Positions 1 through 12,900 of a stretch of 64,000 bases of DNA are shown here, piece by piece. Where the stretch lies: assembly GCA_029216955.1 (NCBI GenBank), contig JANAVB010012097.1, positions 1-64,000 of the forward strand. Direction: 5' to 3'. The notes beneath the pieces are model-generated. The model saw only the letters and a list, made by a program, of their open reading frames with translations, made no database searches and was not told where the DNA came from. Made by a program: the position numbers and the translations under genes. Within the stretch, counting starts at the first letter, position 1. Every line of letters starts with the position of its first letter. The stretch comes from Iris pallida (lineage: Eukaryota; Streptophyta; Magnoliopsida; Asparagales; Iridaceae).

Positions 1-2022
1 TAATGTATAAAATGATAAGAATATACAATGTATGCATATGTATAAACATGTAGCTAATGCATTGATGCATGAATGAAATGAATGTTTGTAATATGTTAAT
101 ATAAATACAAGTATCTAATATGCATGAAGATGTATAATATTATACAAGTATACATGTATGTATCATGTAATGTAATATACATGATATGTATGTATGCATG
201 TGTACAATGTAAGTAGTATGTATGTATGTATGTATGTATTTCTATAAAAGGAGTAACCTATAACCTTTTACACAATTCATTCCTACACCCTTTGATATCA
301 TGTATCCCATGTCACATACACTACCTATCACTAAATTTTAGAACATAACACATATCCTTTCACATATGCCAAACACACACATACTCACTTACTCTTTTAC
401 CTCTCTTTCTCTCTATATATATATGTATGTGCCTATATATATAGCTTTTCTATATATATCTATGTATATGAATATGGAATGTGAATAAGATATGTACATT
501 ATATGACTAAGTTATGTGCCTTGTTAGCTTATGGTTTAGTTTTGCTTGGTTTAGTAACTGACTTAGGCTATGAGTTAGTAGCTATCTTGGATACTTGATT
601 TGTATTACTTAGTTTGTTTAGACCTAGAATTGACTAACTAGACTAGTTGACCATTGTTGACCAACCCTAGCTAGTTTGACCACAGTTGAATAGAGTTGAC
701 CTAGTTTGACTTTATAGTTGACCAAAGTGACTTTGACCTAGCTTGACTTAGAATCATGTAGATTGTATTATAATTTTAATTATCATATAATTGAACTCTT
801 ATAACCTATGTTGTATAACTAGGACTCTGTGACTCCAGTTGGCCATCTTTTCATATCAGTGTTCAGGGTATCAAGAGAGTACATTCTCTGACGTTTCATC
901 TTGTCTGGATTTATATTCTTGCTCTAGATTACTGTACTTGATGCTGACACGATTGTTATCACGGATTGGTACTATATAGATCTTCTTTTAGGAAGTTATC
1001 CCCTTGTATTCACTAAATACATATTGTGATGTGCGTTTCACTTATATATTGTATTTATTGAATACCCATATCCTTGTATACTCATTGTGCATATTGTACT
1101 CTCATTATCACATGAGTTCCGGGGATAGACCATTGTACACTATTGTATAACATTGTACAACTATTGTATAACATTGTACATCTATTGTATAATATTGTAC
1201 ATTCATTGTATAACATTGTACACTATTGTATAAGATAACGTAACTGGAGTGGATCCTTGTGTATTGATTGGGAAGGGGGAGTAGAATTGGTTATGTACTC
1301 AAATCCTATTGTACAATATTGTATAACTATTGTATATGTCTATTGTACACCCACGTACAATGGAGTTACCATTGCATTGTCCTAGACCGTTTACATAACC
1401 ATATTGTACTCTAAATCACAGTTGGCTTACAGTTCTTACTTATCATATATAGATATTTCCTGTTATCAAATCTCTACTATTTTTTATATACATTCTTCTT
1501 TCAGTGTTTCATGTACCTTACTCTATTGCATGCTTTATATTTCCTAACTTGATATGAACTGCGTGAGATGTTTTGTGCTCGCTCCTGTCCTGACTGGACC
1601 AGTTGATAAATTTTACATATAGCTTAGAGGTTGTCTGCTAGCCTAGAGGAGACACAGTAGAGGTTGCATAGATAGCTAGGGTTTTCTTATAGCTTATTTT
1701 CAGTTGTCTTGAGTTGTATTTACTTACGGATTACTGTATTTGAGATTTGAGATGTATTTCTGGGTTTGTGTATCTTAGACACTTAGACTTCTCTCTGCTA
1801 CATCTCTTTTGGATTTCATATTTTATCTATCCTTATCATGCTCTAACTTAGATGTGATTGAAACTGTATTGCTATGTCACCTCCATTCGTAGTGTATATA
1901 TTGTACAGGTACCTTTATATTATTAGATGTTTGACCTAGGACAGCGTTCTACCGTCGACACTGCGGCGTAAGCTGGACATACCCACTTTTCGTGCCCTTA
2001 TTCTAGAGTGCGGGTCGTGACA
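1..2022 (+). repeat. Element B 5' LTR, 3' half only
   Basis: Direct copy of 6752-8779. It is AT-rich at the left (TATG microsatellite about 205-240, TA runs about 415-450). It then holds a cluster of nine TTGAC words (629-756), short tandem repeats of the 'attgtataacattgtaca' type (about 1130-1235), the conserved core ending 'ggagtagaa' (about 1250-1286), an inverted repeat GGTTATGTA/TACATAACC (1289-1297, 1392-1400) and the terminal 'gggtcgtgaca'. Small frames here are shadows; I see no gene. Confidence 0.88.
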
Positions 2023-2430
2023 CGTTTTTAGTGGTGGCCCATGCAGGTCGAGTTTGTGTAGTGGTATTCGAACTAGAGTACCACTACAGCCTGCAGTAGG
2101 ATTAGGATATTTTTTTTTGAAGGTACTCAATCACAGTTAGGATCCCTTGGGAGATTCCTGGGACGACCCTTGAGAATCTTATTTTAACTTCGATTTAAAA
2201 TTCTTCTTCCCTTGATGTGATTTATCTTTACTTCTATTGTTGAATTTGAGTTTGTATTTATTGATTTTGATTGATGATTGTTGAATTTTGAATCTTGATG
2301 TTAGCTGTTGCATTCGAGTTTGTATTTATATGATTAATGGATTTTTGTTCATTTATGAATCTTGATGTTCGTTGATAAATTTGATTTTTGGGTATCTATT
2401 GTTGATTTAATTTAATTTTTGTCAAGCTAA

Positions 2431-2710
2431 AATTATATGGGCTAGGTCATCTAAGTTATGGAATCTAGTCTTCTACAGTCACATTAGCCAGCATGGTGAG
2501 GACATATAGTCTGGCTTGGATATATTTCTCGGGTATGGGAATTTAAGGTTTTCGCAGCCAAGCTAGCGGCATCGCGAAAATGTTAAATACCATGATTCTA
2601 GAGGTATGTGCCTAAGTTGAGGACTCTGTGATTATCGTAGCCTTGCTTACTAGTATGACGATGATTTAGAGTACCATGATTTTGGATAGACGCATATGAT
2701 TATCAGATTG
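2431..2710 (+). ncRNA. Conserved multi-hairpin block of element B (putative cis-acting RNA)
   Basis: This block is strongly conserved with 22990-23290 (A) and 57765-58045 (C), and in diverged form with 35640-35950 (F, minus strand), although flanking interior sequence differs. Three serial stem-loops can be read: GTCTTC/GAGGAC around 2470-2502; TTTTCGC/GCGAAAA at 2549-2580 with an 18-nt loop; ATCGT/ACGAT at 2634-2662 with a 19-nt loop. The loops resemble each other ('agccaagctagcggcatc', 'agccttgcttactagtatg') while the stems differ. It is non-coding. A role in RNA packaging or dimerisation is inference. Confidence 0.6.
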
Positions 2711-3329
2711 TACCTTAAATATTTTCGAACATGTTTTCTCTACTTTTGTTGCAGTCCTTCAAAAAAAAGAATTATTATTTGTTTTGTTTTGTTTTGCTTC
2801 TCATTATTTAACTTAGGAGTAGCTTTAGCTATTTTATAAACCTTGTGTAACTTTTTGCTATGAGTTTTTCATAATACAATGAATCGATAATTTTGCTAGA
2901 CCTTATGTTGGATTGATATTTTAGCTTTGGGTTTCAAAATGGTTCCTTCCTTAAACAGATAAGCAGAACAGATTTTATCGTTATTTCTTTCTTGCTGTTA
3001 TTATTGTATTAAATAATAATAATAATAAAACTGTCTTGATTACATCAATCACCTACTTTACAATCTTGGTAGGAATCTAAATGTTGGTCTTGATGTAGAA
3101 ATTAATTTTTATATTGGGACATGAGAATATATAGTGGACACAGACCCTTGCCTTATATTATGCATGCTACACTTTGATTTCCCACCTATCTAAATACATA
3201 TTAATATGTTGTTGACGTTTTAAATTCTCAAAACCCCAATATTTCTGATACACTACAGTATCATAGACTGGTTCTCTGCTTTTTCTAGTTTAAATTCATA
3301 AATTAAATATAAATTTCATGTTATTAGTT

Positions 3330-3870
3330 ATGTTTATATCACTGTACATGTATGTTATACATAGGGTTATAATTCAAAAAAAATTGGTTGAGTTTTGTGT
3401 TTGAAATTGTCAAATCTAAGACTGTGTGCATATTAACCCTTAATACTGGATTTCAAATGTTAGTTCAATTTGTTGTTTTAAATGTAATATTTTGATCTAT
3501 ATACATTGGGGTATGTAGGGATATAAATTTAGGTTTCATATTCTTACATGTTAGGTTGTGATAAACATTGGGTTGGTTGATGTTCGAATTTCTCCAAATC
3601 CTAAAACTGAATACATGTTAACATTTTTACATTGATTTCAAATGTTTAGTTCAATTTTAGATTTAATATGTAATATTGAACTATATGCATAGCTAAATAT
3701 ATGGATAGTATATTAGGGTTTCATCTCTATCATGTTAGGATGTGTTGGAAGCATTGAGTTAGTTGTGATGTTTCAAACCCTAAAATCTGAAACTGCATTA
3801 TGTTAATATTACACTGGTTTAAATGTTAGATTATTTTCTGATTTTGTATGTAAATGCTGAACTAAAACTG
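3330..3870 (+). repeat. Degenerate tandem repeat of about 185 bases in B interior
   Basis: The anchor 'tttcaaatgt' recurs at 3451 and 3637, and a decayed form near 3818. Each is followed by 'tagttcaatt..' and a 'gtaatatt(t)tgaactatat' section. Spacing is about 186 and 181 bases, giving about 2.5 diverged units. Not seen at the same place in C. Confidence 0.5.
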
Positions 3871-4746
3871 GATTTAACCTTTCAATACTAAGCTATAACT
3901 CTGTACAAAGACACACACACCATAACTTAGTATACACTGCCATGTAAACCTAACCCTTCCTCTCTATGTTATGTTTATATATCTATATATATATAGAGTT
4001 TATGCATACATGTTATAATGTATATAGATACATAACTAAATCTCTACCTCTTTATATATATATGTATATGGTTAGCCATGCATGTTATGAGTAAATAGGT
4101 TGTGTGTTGTAGATTGTTTAACCAATATGCCATGAGTAGTGTAACTGGATAGCTATTATTTCGAAACCCAAATCCTCCTATACTCTTCATGTATATTTCA
4201 CATACACACATGCCTACTATCTAACCATATGAACATGTCCACATACACCCATACACACACGAACCACATAACCTTACATAATGCTAGTTTTTTCTTCTCT
4301 AACACTTTCTCTATATATATATATATATATATATTGTGATTGGATTTCAATGCAATTGACTTTCATTCTTTAACTTTTGATTGTAATTTTTTTTGAATAG
4401 TACCCCTTTATAGATAATTGGTAGTCATCTTTATTTATTTTTGATAAGTACCAGTTTCATATAGGATGGTAGACTGCCTTACAGTTTTGATGATTATTAT
4501 TTCTGTATCTTTTCTAGTTTAGCACCCTAGATTGCTTGTGTGTTTTGATACCCTATGACCGTTTTGGTTAGCATGACTAGTATACCTAGATGAGACTTCA
4601 CTACCACCGTATGCCATGATCATGTATATCGTCCTTTTAAATCATATGATTTGTTTAAGTTCTGAAATTTTGATCGTGGGACTTTGACCTAGAAGGAGTA
4701 TGAATATTTTAATTTTGAGGACGAAATTTTTTTAAGGTGGATAGAT

Positions 4747-7700
4747 TTATCACCCCCAGTTTTCAGAAACAGGGGTATTTTTGTCATTTTATATTTTTAA
4801 ATATTTTTAAATTTATTTTATTATTTATGATATTATTTTGGGGTTGGAATTTATTTTATTATTTATGATATTGTTTTGGGGTTATTTGAGTCGGGTTCGA
4901 ATTTCAACTCAATCCGACTTGAAACGGGGACCCGGGGGGTAGTTTGACTCTAGTGGGACCCACACACTAGTTAGGCATGGCCCACATGATATTAATTTTA
5001 GTCCACATGATATTAATTTTAGTTAGTAGTTAGACTAATTATTTATGGATAGGTTTAGTTTAATTAGAGACTTAAAACTAGACTAAATTGACCTCAACCT
5101 TTAACCCATTCCTAATTTAAATCAAATAGATTAGTAGAGGGCATTTTGGACATTTAAATAGGGGACACCTCACTCTTTTTGGGCAGCCACCTATGGGGGG
5201 GATAAGGAGTGAGTCACTCCTTCATTCATTTGTTTTCATCCACTTTCTCTCTCTTGTTCTTCCCCAAATTAATTTAGAGATGAACCTTCATTGATTTTAT
5301 CTCCAAATCAACCCCTTCTTCCACCAAATCTTCTTTATTTCTCTTCTACTCCATGGTTAGAGGGTGCTAGCCAAGTTTGGGAGGATTCGGAGCTCGTTCA
5401 TGTCCTTTTGGAATCTCTACGTGTCGGTGCCGTGTCGGAAGGCTTTTCCTTTGAATCTCTCCCGGAAGGTATAATCTCTCCTCTAAACCACCCCTATATA
5501 CATATAGGAATATTTTGAACCCATAGGAATGACCTCCATGGTTGTATCTTCATTTGTGTCCATTTTGTGTCCATTTGGAGATCATAGGAGTGTCATTTGT
5601 GTTGTGGTTGTGTCCATGTGGAAAAATCCCAAATTTACACACACTATGTGTTGTTGTTATGTATGAATGAATTATTACATGTTTAATCTCATATTTTTGT
5701 ATTGGAGATGTGTTTTATAGTGTCTCATATATATATATTAGTGTAGAAAGTGAGTTCTTGATATATTATGTTATATACTTGTGTTTCTTTTGTCTCAAAC
5801 TACATAAATTCGTCATAATATTTATCCACGTTTTTAGTAGCAATAGCAACTTAGAAATATCGTAACTTTTAGCTTAAAACTCCGATTTATCTCCTATTTT
5901 TTTTAAAAGAAGAGTATCGAAGTTAGCTTTCCAAATATATATTTTAATAAGCCAAATTTGTTCGAAAACTTTTTGTAGAATTGTTTGAGTGTCAGCTGTA
6001 CGAAAGACGAACGCGTTTCGGTATTTTCGCGATTTCGGGAGCTTTCGGACACGAAAATGTGATCCGTTTAAAGTTTCGGAAAGCTAACACGAAGAGCTAC
6101 AACATACTTTAATCCTAGAATTTAGTAAATGCCCAATTGGTACAGTATTGATATTAAGTAGAAGAGTGATTATACGATATATGCATTTTGTGTAACCTAT
6201 GAGCCTATGTAGTATGGATATTAAATGAATATAGAGTATGTAATGCATGATATGTTAGATGAATGAAATAATATATATGATGTATATTCTTTTCACATTA
6301 ATGTATATATATGGTTGAATGCAAGCATGTAGGAATGCAATTAATATAATGATATAAGCAATACATAAATGCATGAATGAAAGAATGATATACAATGTAT
6401 GCATGAAAGTATATAATGAATGCTAGATATGAATACAAGATATATATATAATGATAGATATGAATGCATAATGTATAAATATTGTAATGCAATATATAAT
6501 GATAACATGTATGGTAATGTAGAGTATATGATGCAAGCATGAATGAATGCTAGAAATACATGTATATAGGTAATATAGAATATAATATATGAATGCAAGC
6601 ATGCAAGATAATGTATTGTATCCATATATGATGTATTCAACTTAAAGATAATGTAATATATGAAAGGAATGAATGATAATATATAACATGATATGTAAGG
6701 TAATACAAGGTATAAAATATATGATGTGTGCATGTTTGTATGTCTCTATATTAATGTATAAAATGATAAGAATATACAATGTATGCATATGTATAAAACA
6801 TGTAGGTAATGTATAGATGCATGAATAAAATAAATATTTGCAATATGTTAATATAAATACAAGTATCTAATATGCATGAATGTAAGTATAATATAATATA
6901 ATTATACATGTATGTATCATGTAATGAAATATACATGATATGTATATATGCATGTATACAATGTAATATGTATGTATGTATTTCTATAAACAGAGTTAAC
7001 CTGTAACCTTTTACACACATTCATTCATACACCCTTTGACATCATGTATCCCATGTCACATACACCTACCTATCATTAAATTTTAGAACAATAACACATA
7101 TCCTTTCACACATGCCAAACACACACATACTCACTTACCCTTTTACCTCTCTTTCTCTCTCTCTCTATATATGTATGTGCCTATATATAGCTTTCCTATA
7201 TATATCTATGTATATGAATATGTGAATGTGAATAATATATACATTATATGACTAAGTTTGTGTGCCTTGTTAGCTTATGGTTTAGTTTTGTGCTTGGTTT
7301 AATAACTGACTTAGGCTATGAGTTAGTAGCTATCTTGGATACTTGATTTGTATATACTTAGTTTGTTTAGACCTAGAATTGACTAACTAGACTAGTTGAC
7401 CATTGTTGACCCAACCCTAGCTAGTTTGACCACAGTTGAATAGAGTTGACCTAGTTTGACTTTATAGTTGACCAAAGTTGACTTTGACCTAGCTTGACTT
7501 AGAATCATGTAGATTGTATTATAATTTTAATTATCATATAAATTGAACTCTTTATAACATATGTTGCTATAACTAGGACTCTGTGACTCCAGTTGGCCAT
7601 CTTTTCATATCAGCTGTTCAGGGTATCAGGCGAGTGCATTCTCTGACCGTTTCATACTTGTCTGGATTTATATTCTTGCTCTAGATTACTGTACTTGATG

Positions 7701-8779
7701 CTGACACGATTGTTATCATGGATTGGTACTATATGGATCTTCTTTTGGGATGTTATCCCCTTGTATTCACTAAATACATATTGTGATGTGCGTTTCACTT
7801 ACATATTGTATTTATTGAATACCCATATCCTTGTATACTCATTGTGCATATTGTACTCTCATTATCACATGAGTTCCAGGGATAGACCATTGTGCACTAT
7901 TGTATAATATTGTACAACTATTGTATAACATTGTACATCTATTGTATAATATTGTACATCCATTGTATAACATTGTACACTATTGTATAAGATAACGTAA
8001 CTGGAGTGGATCCTTGTGTATTGATTGGGGAGGGGGAGTAGAATTGGTTATGTACTCAAATCCTATTGTACAACATTGTATAACTATTGTATATGTCTAT
8101 TGTACACCCACGTACAATGGAGTTACCATTGTATTGTCCTAGACCGTTTACATAACCATATTGTACTCTAAATCACAGTTGGCTTACAGTTCTTACTTAT
8201 CATATATAGATATTTTCTGTTATCAAATCTCTACTATTTTTCATATACATTCTTCTTTCAGCGTTTCATGAACCTTACTCTATTGCATGCTTTATATTTC
8301 CTAACTTGATATGAACTGCGTGAGATATTTTGTGCTCGCTCCTGTCCCGACTGGACCTGTTGATAAATTTTACAGATAGCTTGGAGGTTGTCTGCTAGAC
8401 TAGAGGAAACACAGTAGAGGTTGCATAGATAGCTAGGGTTTTCTTATAGCTTATTTTCAGTTGTCTTGAGTTGTATTTACTTACGGATTACTATATTTGA
8501 GATTTGAGATGTATTTCTGGGTTTGTGTATCTTAGACACTTAGACTTCTCTCTGCTGTATCTCTTTTGGATTTCATGTTTTATCTATCCTTATCATGCTC
8601 TACCTTAGATGTGATTGAAACTGTATTGCTATGTCACCTCCATTCGGAGTGTATATATTGTACAGGTACCTTTATATTATTAGATGTTTGACCTAGGACA
8701 GTGTTCTACCGCCGATACTGCGGCGTAGGCTGGACGTACCCACTTCTCGTGCCCTTACTCTAGGGTGCGGGTCGTGACA
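4747..8779 (+). repeat. Element B 3' LTR (about 4.03 kb)
   Basis: It starts after the purine tract with 'ttatcaccccc', where TG would be expected, so the terminal TG seems mutated. It ends 'gtcgtgaca' at 8779. A TATA-like TTTAAATA lies at 5153-5160, followed by a CT-rich leader (about 5220-5265). About 5560-6750 is AT-rich and full of tatgcatg-type low-complexity sequence. From 6752 on it duplicates the 5' LTR, with a TTGAC cluster (7379-7500) and 'attgtataacattgtaca' repeats (about 7885-7990). The 75-codon frame at 5291-5518 is not recognised as a protein. Confidence 0.85.
5153..5160 (+). promoter_or_regulatory. TATA-like box, B 3' LTR
   Basis: TTTAAATA lies about 406 bases into the LTR, followed by a pyrimidine-rich leader. 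The position is comparable to the TATA box of G (404 bases into its LTR). Start of transcription would be near 5185-5190; not tested. Confidence 0.4.
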
Positions 8780-8825
8780 CCTTAACACATCCCAATGGTA
8801 TCAGATATTGTTCCTTTTTTGGTAT

Positions 8826-8945
8826 TGGATAACATTAGATAATATTGGATAATATTGAATAATATTGGATAACATTGGATAATATTGGATAATATTGGAT
8901 AATATTGGATAACATGGAATATTGGATAACATTGGATATATTGGC
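8826..8945 (+). repeat. 10-bp minisatellite (attggataat)n
   Basis: About 11-12 units of 'attggataat' or 'attggataac' in a row, with single-base changes and one short interruption near 8915. The unit length equals about one helical turn. It occupies the LTR zone where the other families carry different short tandem repeats. Confidence 0.9.
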
Positions 8946-9470
8946 AAGTAATGTTTCATGGTTGGATCCATCGTATCAGTCAGGGCGGAGGAAATACTAG
9001 TTAGATATGTGATCAAGAAATATTGGCAAGCCGTATAAATCATCGGCTACTAGCTAATCAAGAACTTCATGTATGGTTGAGCTAGATTTACTTAGTATAA
9101 ATTATTGAATCTCCCAAGCGATCGCATATCTATTTAGTATTTCGTTACATATTGTATTCAATAGTTTTCATGTTCAGTTCATCAGTTACATTGCTCTATC
9201 CCTGATATTGTAGTTCTACTTACATTTTTTGTTAGTATTAATTATATTCTATTGACATTCCCTTTTACTTCATTACTTTTATCGTATCGGTTATGTTTCC
9301 TCATTGTATATAGCATCTTCTTTATCATTGCTTTATAGTTTTTGTCAATTAAATGAAATTGCTGTTAGTTTATGTACTTCGCTCCAATCCTGACTGGATA
9401 ACATTTTTTTGAGTATCTAGAGGACTGACGACCATGTCCATGAGATTTTCCTTGGAGCCTGTTACTGGAC

Positions 9471-9567
9471 CTTGTCTCCAGTTTATGAGATTACTGGACC
9501 TTGTCTCCAGAAGTATTTTAGCAATAGTATTTTAGATAGTAGCTAGGTTACTGGTCCTTGTCTCCAG
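9471..9567 (+). repeat. Triplicated 'ctggaccttgtctccag' motif in E LTR
   Basis: Three copies start at about 9475, 9494 and 9551 (the third has 'ggtcc'). Each can fold through CTGGA/TCCAG arms, and two are followed by 'tttatgagat'. It lies just downstream of the 'tcctgactgga' block. Confidence 0.8.
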
Positions 9568-9893
9568 TTTATGAGATTGAGATGCTATATTTTATTCAGG
9601 ATATGTATTATTGAGATATAGACTTCTAGACACTGTTGTACATGACATACGCTATTATTCGGACTTTATCTTTATTACTTTCTATCCCTGTATCGTGCTT
9701 TTATCTTCCTTTAGAATATGTGATTGAGTTTTATTTCATATGACATATTATTCCTCCATGCAGAGATGACAAGTTGTATTTCATATTGTTATAGGTTATA
9801 GATGACCTATACAGCATTCTACCGCCGACACTACGACGTAGGCTAGAAGTACCCAACGTCCTTGTCCCCTTAAACCGGGTGCGGGCCATGACA

Positions 9894-9999
9894 TATTTTT
9901 GTGGTAGCCCATACAGGTCGAGGTTACAACTAGTACGATTTTGTAGTGGTGCTCAGACTTAAGAGTGCTACTACAAGCCTGCTATTAGGATATAGGTTA
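9894..9999 (+). other. Element E interior, first 106 bases
   Basis: The leader 'tatttttgtggtagcccat' continues to 'cctgctattaggatataggtta', where D is inserted. The same sequence resumes at 31575 and matches the start of B, C and A interiors ('..tactcaatcacagttagga'). The last five bases (GGTTA) are the target duplication of D. Confidence 0.85.
9995..9999. repeat. Target-site duplication of element D, left copy (GGTTA)
   Basis: GGTTA directly precedes the D end 'tgtcacg' at 10000. The partner is at 31575-31579, just after D ends in 'gtgaca'. Joining the flanks gives a sequence collinear with other interiors of this group, so this is a real insertion site. Confidence 0.93.
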
Positions 10000-12900
10000 T
10001 GTCACGACCTACTCCCAAATAATCGGACACGAGTCGGATACGCCCAGCCTTCGTCGTTAGACACGACGAAGTAAGCTGTACCAAGCTAGGAAAATCTAAC
10101 CAGATAAACATGAATATGTACAATCATAGCATGTATACAACGTTCCCAGAATGATCACCATAATCTGTCGATCATAATATCGTAAAAGTACTAGAAAAAT
10201 ACTATGAACAAACAATATACAATATCTAGAGGAAGAGCTAAAATAATTTAAACCAGAAACATCAAGCTAAGTCATGGTATCCTACAAGTACACCTGCAAC
10301 ATATCCTAGTCAGGAGCGGAGCTAAGTATATCCCAGGAAATGAACATGAACATCATGGTATGAAAAAGAATACAGGAAAAATATAGAAATACGAGAAATA
10401 AGAACATGACATGAAACCTGAACATGAATACTGAAAAGTAAATACAGGAAACATGAAATGAGTCCTGAACACGAAATACCCCATGAACCTAAAATGTGCA
10501 ATATATTGAAATACATCCAGAGTGTGTGATCGGCTTGGGTAGATTCAGACAACATGAAATGGTACAGCTTCGGTCCCACGTGCACGATGCGGGGTCTAAG
10601 CTATTTACAGGAATAGTAACTCTAGTTTGATCACACATCTGTAGTATTTTCCCTCCCAGACACAAGTAAACTCAAGGAATCATGATACAAGACAATCTCG
10701 TGATATATCATATCAACAAGGAGATACAAGAATGAATATACAAGACATGAAGAAATGGACAAGTCCGAGGAATATACTTGCCTTGCTTAGGGTGATCAAG
10801 TGTAGGAGATAGAGCTGTAGTCCACCTGATTTTAGTACAAGTTGGTTAATTTCTAAAGATTACAACTTATTAGTTTTGCTAGCTAATATCTATTTATATC
10901 ATAACCTAACTAACCACATATTATGAAATAATACCAGTTAATTACTAACCTTACACCTCCTTAGTAAAATAAATATTTTAAGACAATTATTAGTATACTA
11001 AAACATTTATCATAGATACTACTTATAGATTTAATAGGATAAATTTTACAAAAACAAAATAAAAATAATAACTAGCCTATCTCCAATTTACAAATTAGGC
11101 CAAGGTTCACAAAATTTAAACATATTAAAATCCATACTACTGAACCCACATTCGAGCTTAGCATCTTGAGACTAACTATTCTTGTAGTTATCTCCAGTTG
11201 CAACAACCATTTCAAGGACCAAACCAACTGCCCTGGCACATAGTAGGTCCACCATTAATCCACCCTAAAACTGCATGTTTCTTTTGTCAAAGAATGGTCT
11301 AGTCCAACACTTCATTCAAATTATACTAAACACAGTTTGAACCTCTCAAGGAATTGGAATAAAATAATTAAAGCTCAACACTATAACACACAACCAACCC
11401 AACTATACTCCCAAACCAGCAAGTATGGTACTAACAGCTTTACCAACACACTCATAAGCTATGAAGTTCACCCAGCCAACCCATTTGAATCCAACGGCTA
11501 TCCTTTTCCATTTGAAACCCAGAACTTAGAAGAAGGTACAGGAGCAACTCAATCCAGACTTCATAATTAATTCTAACAAAATATTTACAAGAAATTAGAC
11601 AAGAACAATATGTAACTACAAAATCAAAACAATAATTTACTGCTGGCCTAATCCAAGAAATAAGAAATTATACAAGAAAGTTTAAATCAAATGAGCAAAA
11701 ATTTACACAACAGTTAGTAGTTTGAATAGGCAAGGCCCTGTCGACCCTCATCCCGGACACGCACACACATCAGGACACGATCCACGCTTAGACACGGCTA
11801 CTCGACTGAACACAAATGAACTGGCAACCACGGACACAACTTCACCCGGACACGTACACACATCAACTCTACCGATCCTGGCCAACACCATATATACTAA
11901 AATTCGATACAAAAACTTGCAATGAAGGAGAAAACAGCATAATACCTGAAGGAGAATTTGACAGGATCCAAGATGCATCCAACTGTGCAGGACACGATTC
12001 GATGTATCAACTACTGCTATCTCAACCAAACCAAATCATGCACCTATGAAACATTACGACAAACAGAAAAAATGTATAAACAGAGAGTTATAATTCAGAA
12101 TGATTTGCAGGATTCTTTCGAACTTGATAACAGGAGCTCAAGAACATTTAATTAAGTACTTACTCAATGGAAGACACGTCAACTCGACAAATCGATCAAG
12201 AACTCAGATAATCCAAACCAAATCCTGCTCAAAATCATCCAGAAAGCACATACACGTCAAGAGCACAATAAAATTGACTCTCAATCCCAGGAATCAAATT
12301 CAACAAAGCTAGAATTTACTCAACTTCGAAAATTTATAGATCTGATAAGGAAAAAGGGTTATCACTGAAAACTTACTGTAAAATGATGCTAACATAGTGG
12401 ATCGAGCATCCGAAGATGTGAACCTTCCCAATTTAGCTTCCGTGACTCAAAGAATCGGAGGAGGTACGAACTCGTGATCGTCGAAGAAAGAGTCTACAGA
12501 AGAGATTCGACCAAATCATCGAAGTCGTCATGTTGATCTGGAAAAATGATCGTCGGAGAAGTGGTCGGAGCTTTTGAGCTGTCGAACAGGAAGACGTCGC
12601 CGTGCTGGATCTCTGCCACCACCACGTGGTTGATCACCGTCACGAAGAACTCAACCGAAACCGACACCGGAGAACGAATTTGCAGGAGAGGTCCATCCAG
12701 ATCTTGGCCGGAGATGGTAGCACTGCAGCCCGATCGTCGGAGGTGAGTGTTCAGCCGACGAGAGATCGATCAACCGTCGATCACTGGAGAAGGAGTCACC
12801 GTGCGCTCCTGAGGTAAGGACGACCTCGCCGCCATTGGAGGACTCGATGTTGGAGGAAATCATGGCCGAGCGCCGCCGCTGCTGGGAGAGGAACCGCCTA

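Larger units (their letters stand above)
2023..4746 (+). other. Element B interior, non-coding
   Basis: The leader after the LTR matches that of A, C and F. The hairpin block is at 2431-2710. The rest is AT-rich with no frame of note. It contains a degenerate tandem repeat of about 185 bases (about 3330-3870) and TA microsatellites (about 3980-4075, 4311-4335). The 3' end (about 4715-4746) is the 'gagg acgaaat ... aaggtgg' tract, the likely polypurine tract that primes plus-strand DNA. No gag remnant is recognised. Confidence 0.75.
1..8779 (+). mobile_element. Element B: non-autonomous giant-LTR retrotransposon (left end outside window)
   Basis: Positions 1-2022 repeat at 6752-8779 in the same orientation with scattered substitutions and small indels, and both copies end in 'gtcgtgaca'. 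Between them lies a 2.7 kb interior that starts with the 'TTTTTAGTGGTGGCCCATGC' leader shared with A, C and F and ends in a 'gaggacgaaat...aaggtgg' purine tract. This is LTR-interior-LTR architecture with about 4.03 kb LTRs. No gag or pol frame is visible, so this is a LARD-type (large retrotransposon derivative) element needing proteins in trans. The sequence right of it (8780 on) belongs to the LTR of E, so B probably inserted there. Its target duplication cannot be checked because the left end is outside the window. Confidence 0.88.
8780..9893 (+). repeat. Element E, 3' part of its LTR
   Basis: It ends 'gggtgcgggccatgaca' at 9893 and is followed by an E version of the common leader ('tatttttgtggtagcccat'). 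The downstream half resembles the other LTRs: 'tcctgactgga' block, then 'attctaccgccgacactacg'. The upstream part is missing because B is inserted to the left. It contains a 10-bp tandem array and a triplicated 17-mer, listed separately. No gene. Confidence 0.7.

Noticed and set aside
6298..7020. Several minus-strand frames rich in Tyr, Ile and His
   Set aside because: They come from tatgcatg-type low-complexity sequence in B's LTR.
8796..8805. TGGTATCAGA, most of the initiator-Met primer-binding site
   Set aside because: It lies 17 bases after the 3' end of B's LTR and is not followed by an interior of its own; the last two bases of the usual 12-mer do not match. Most likely chance within E's LTR.
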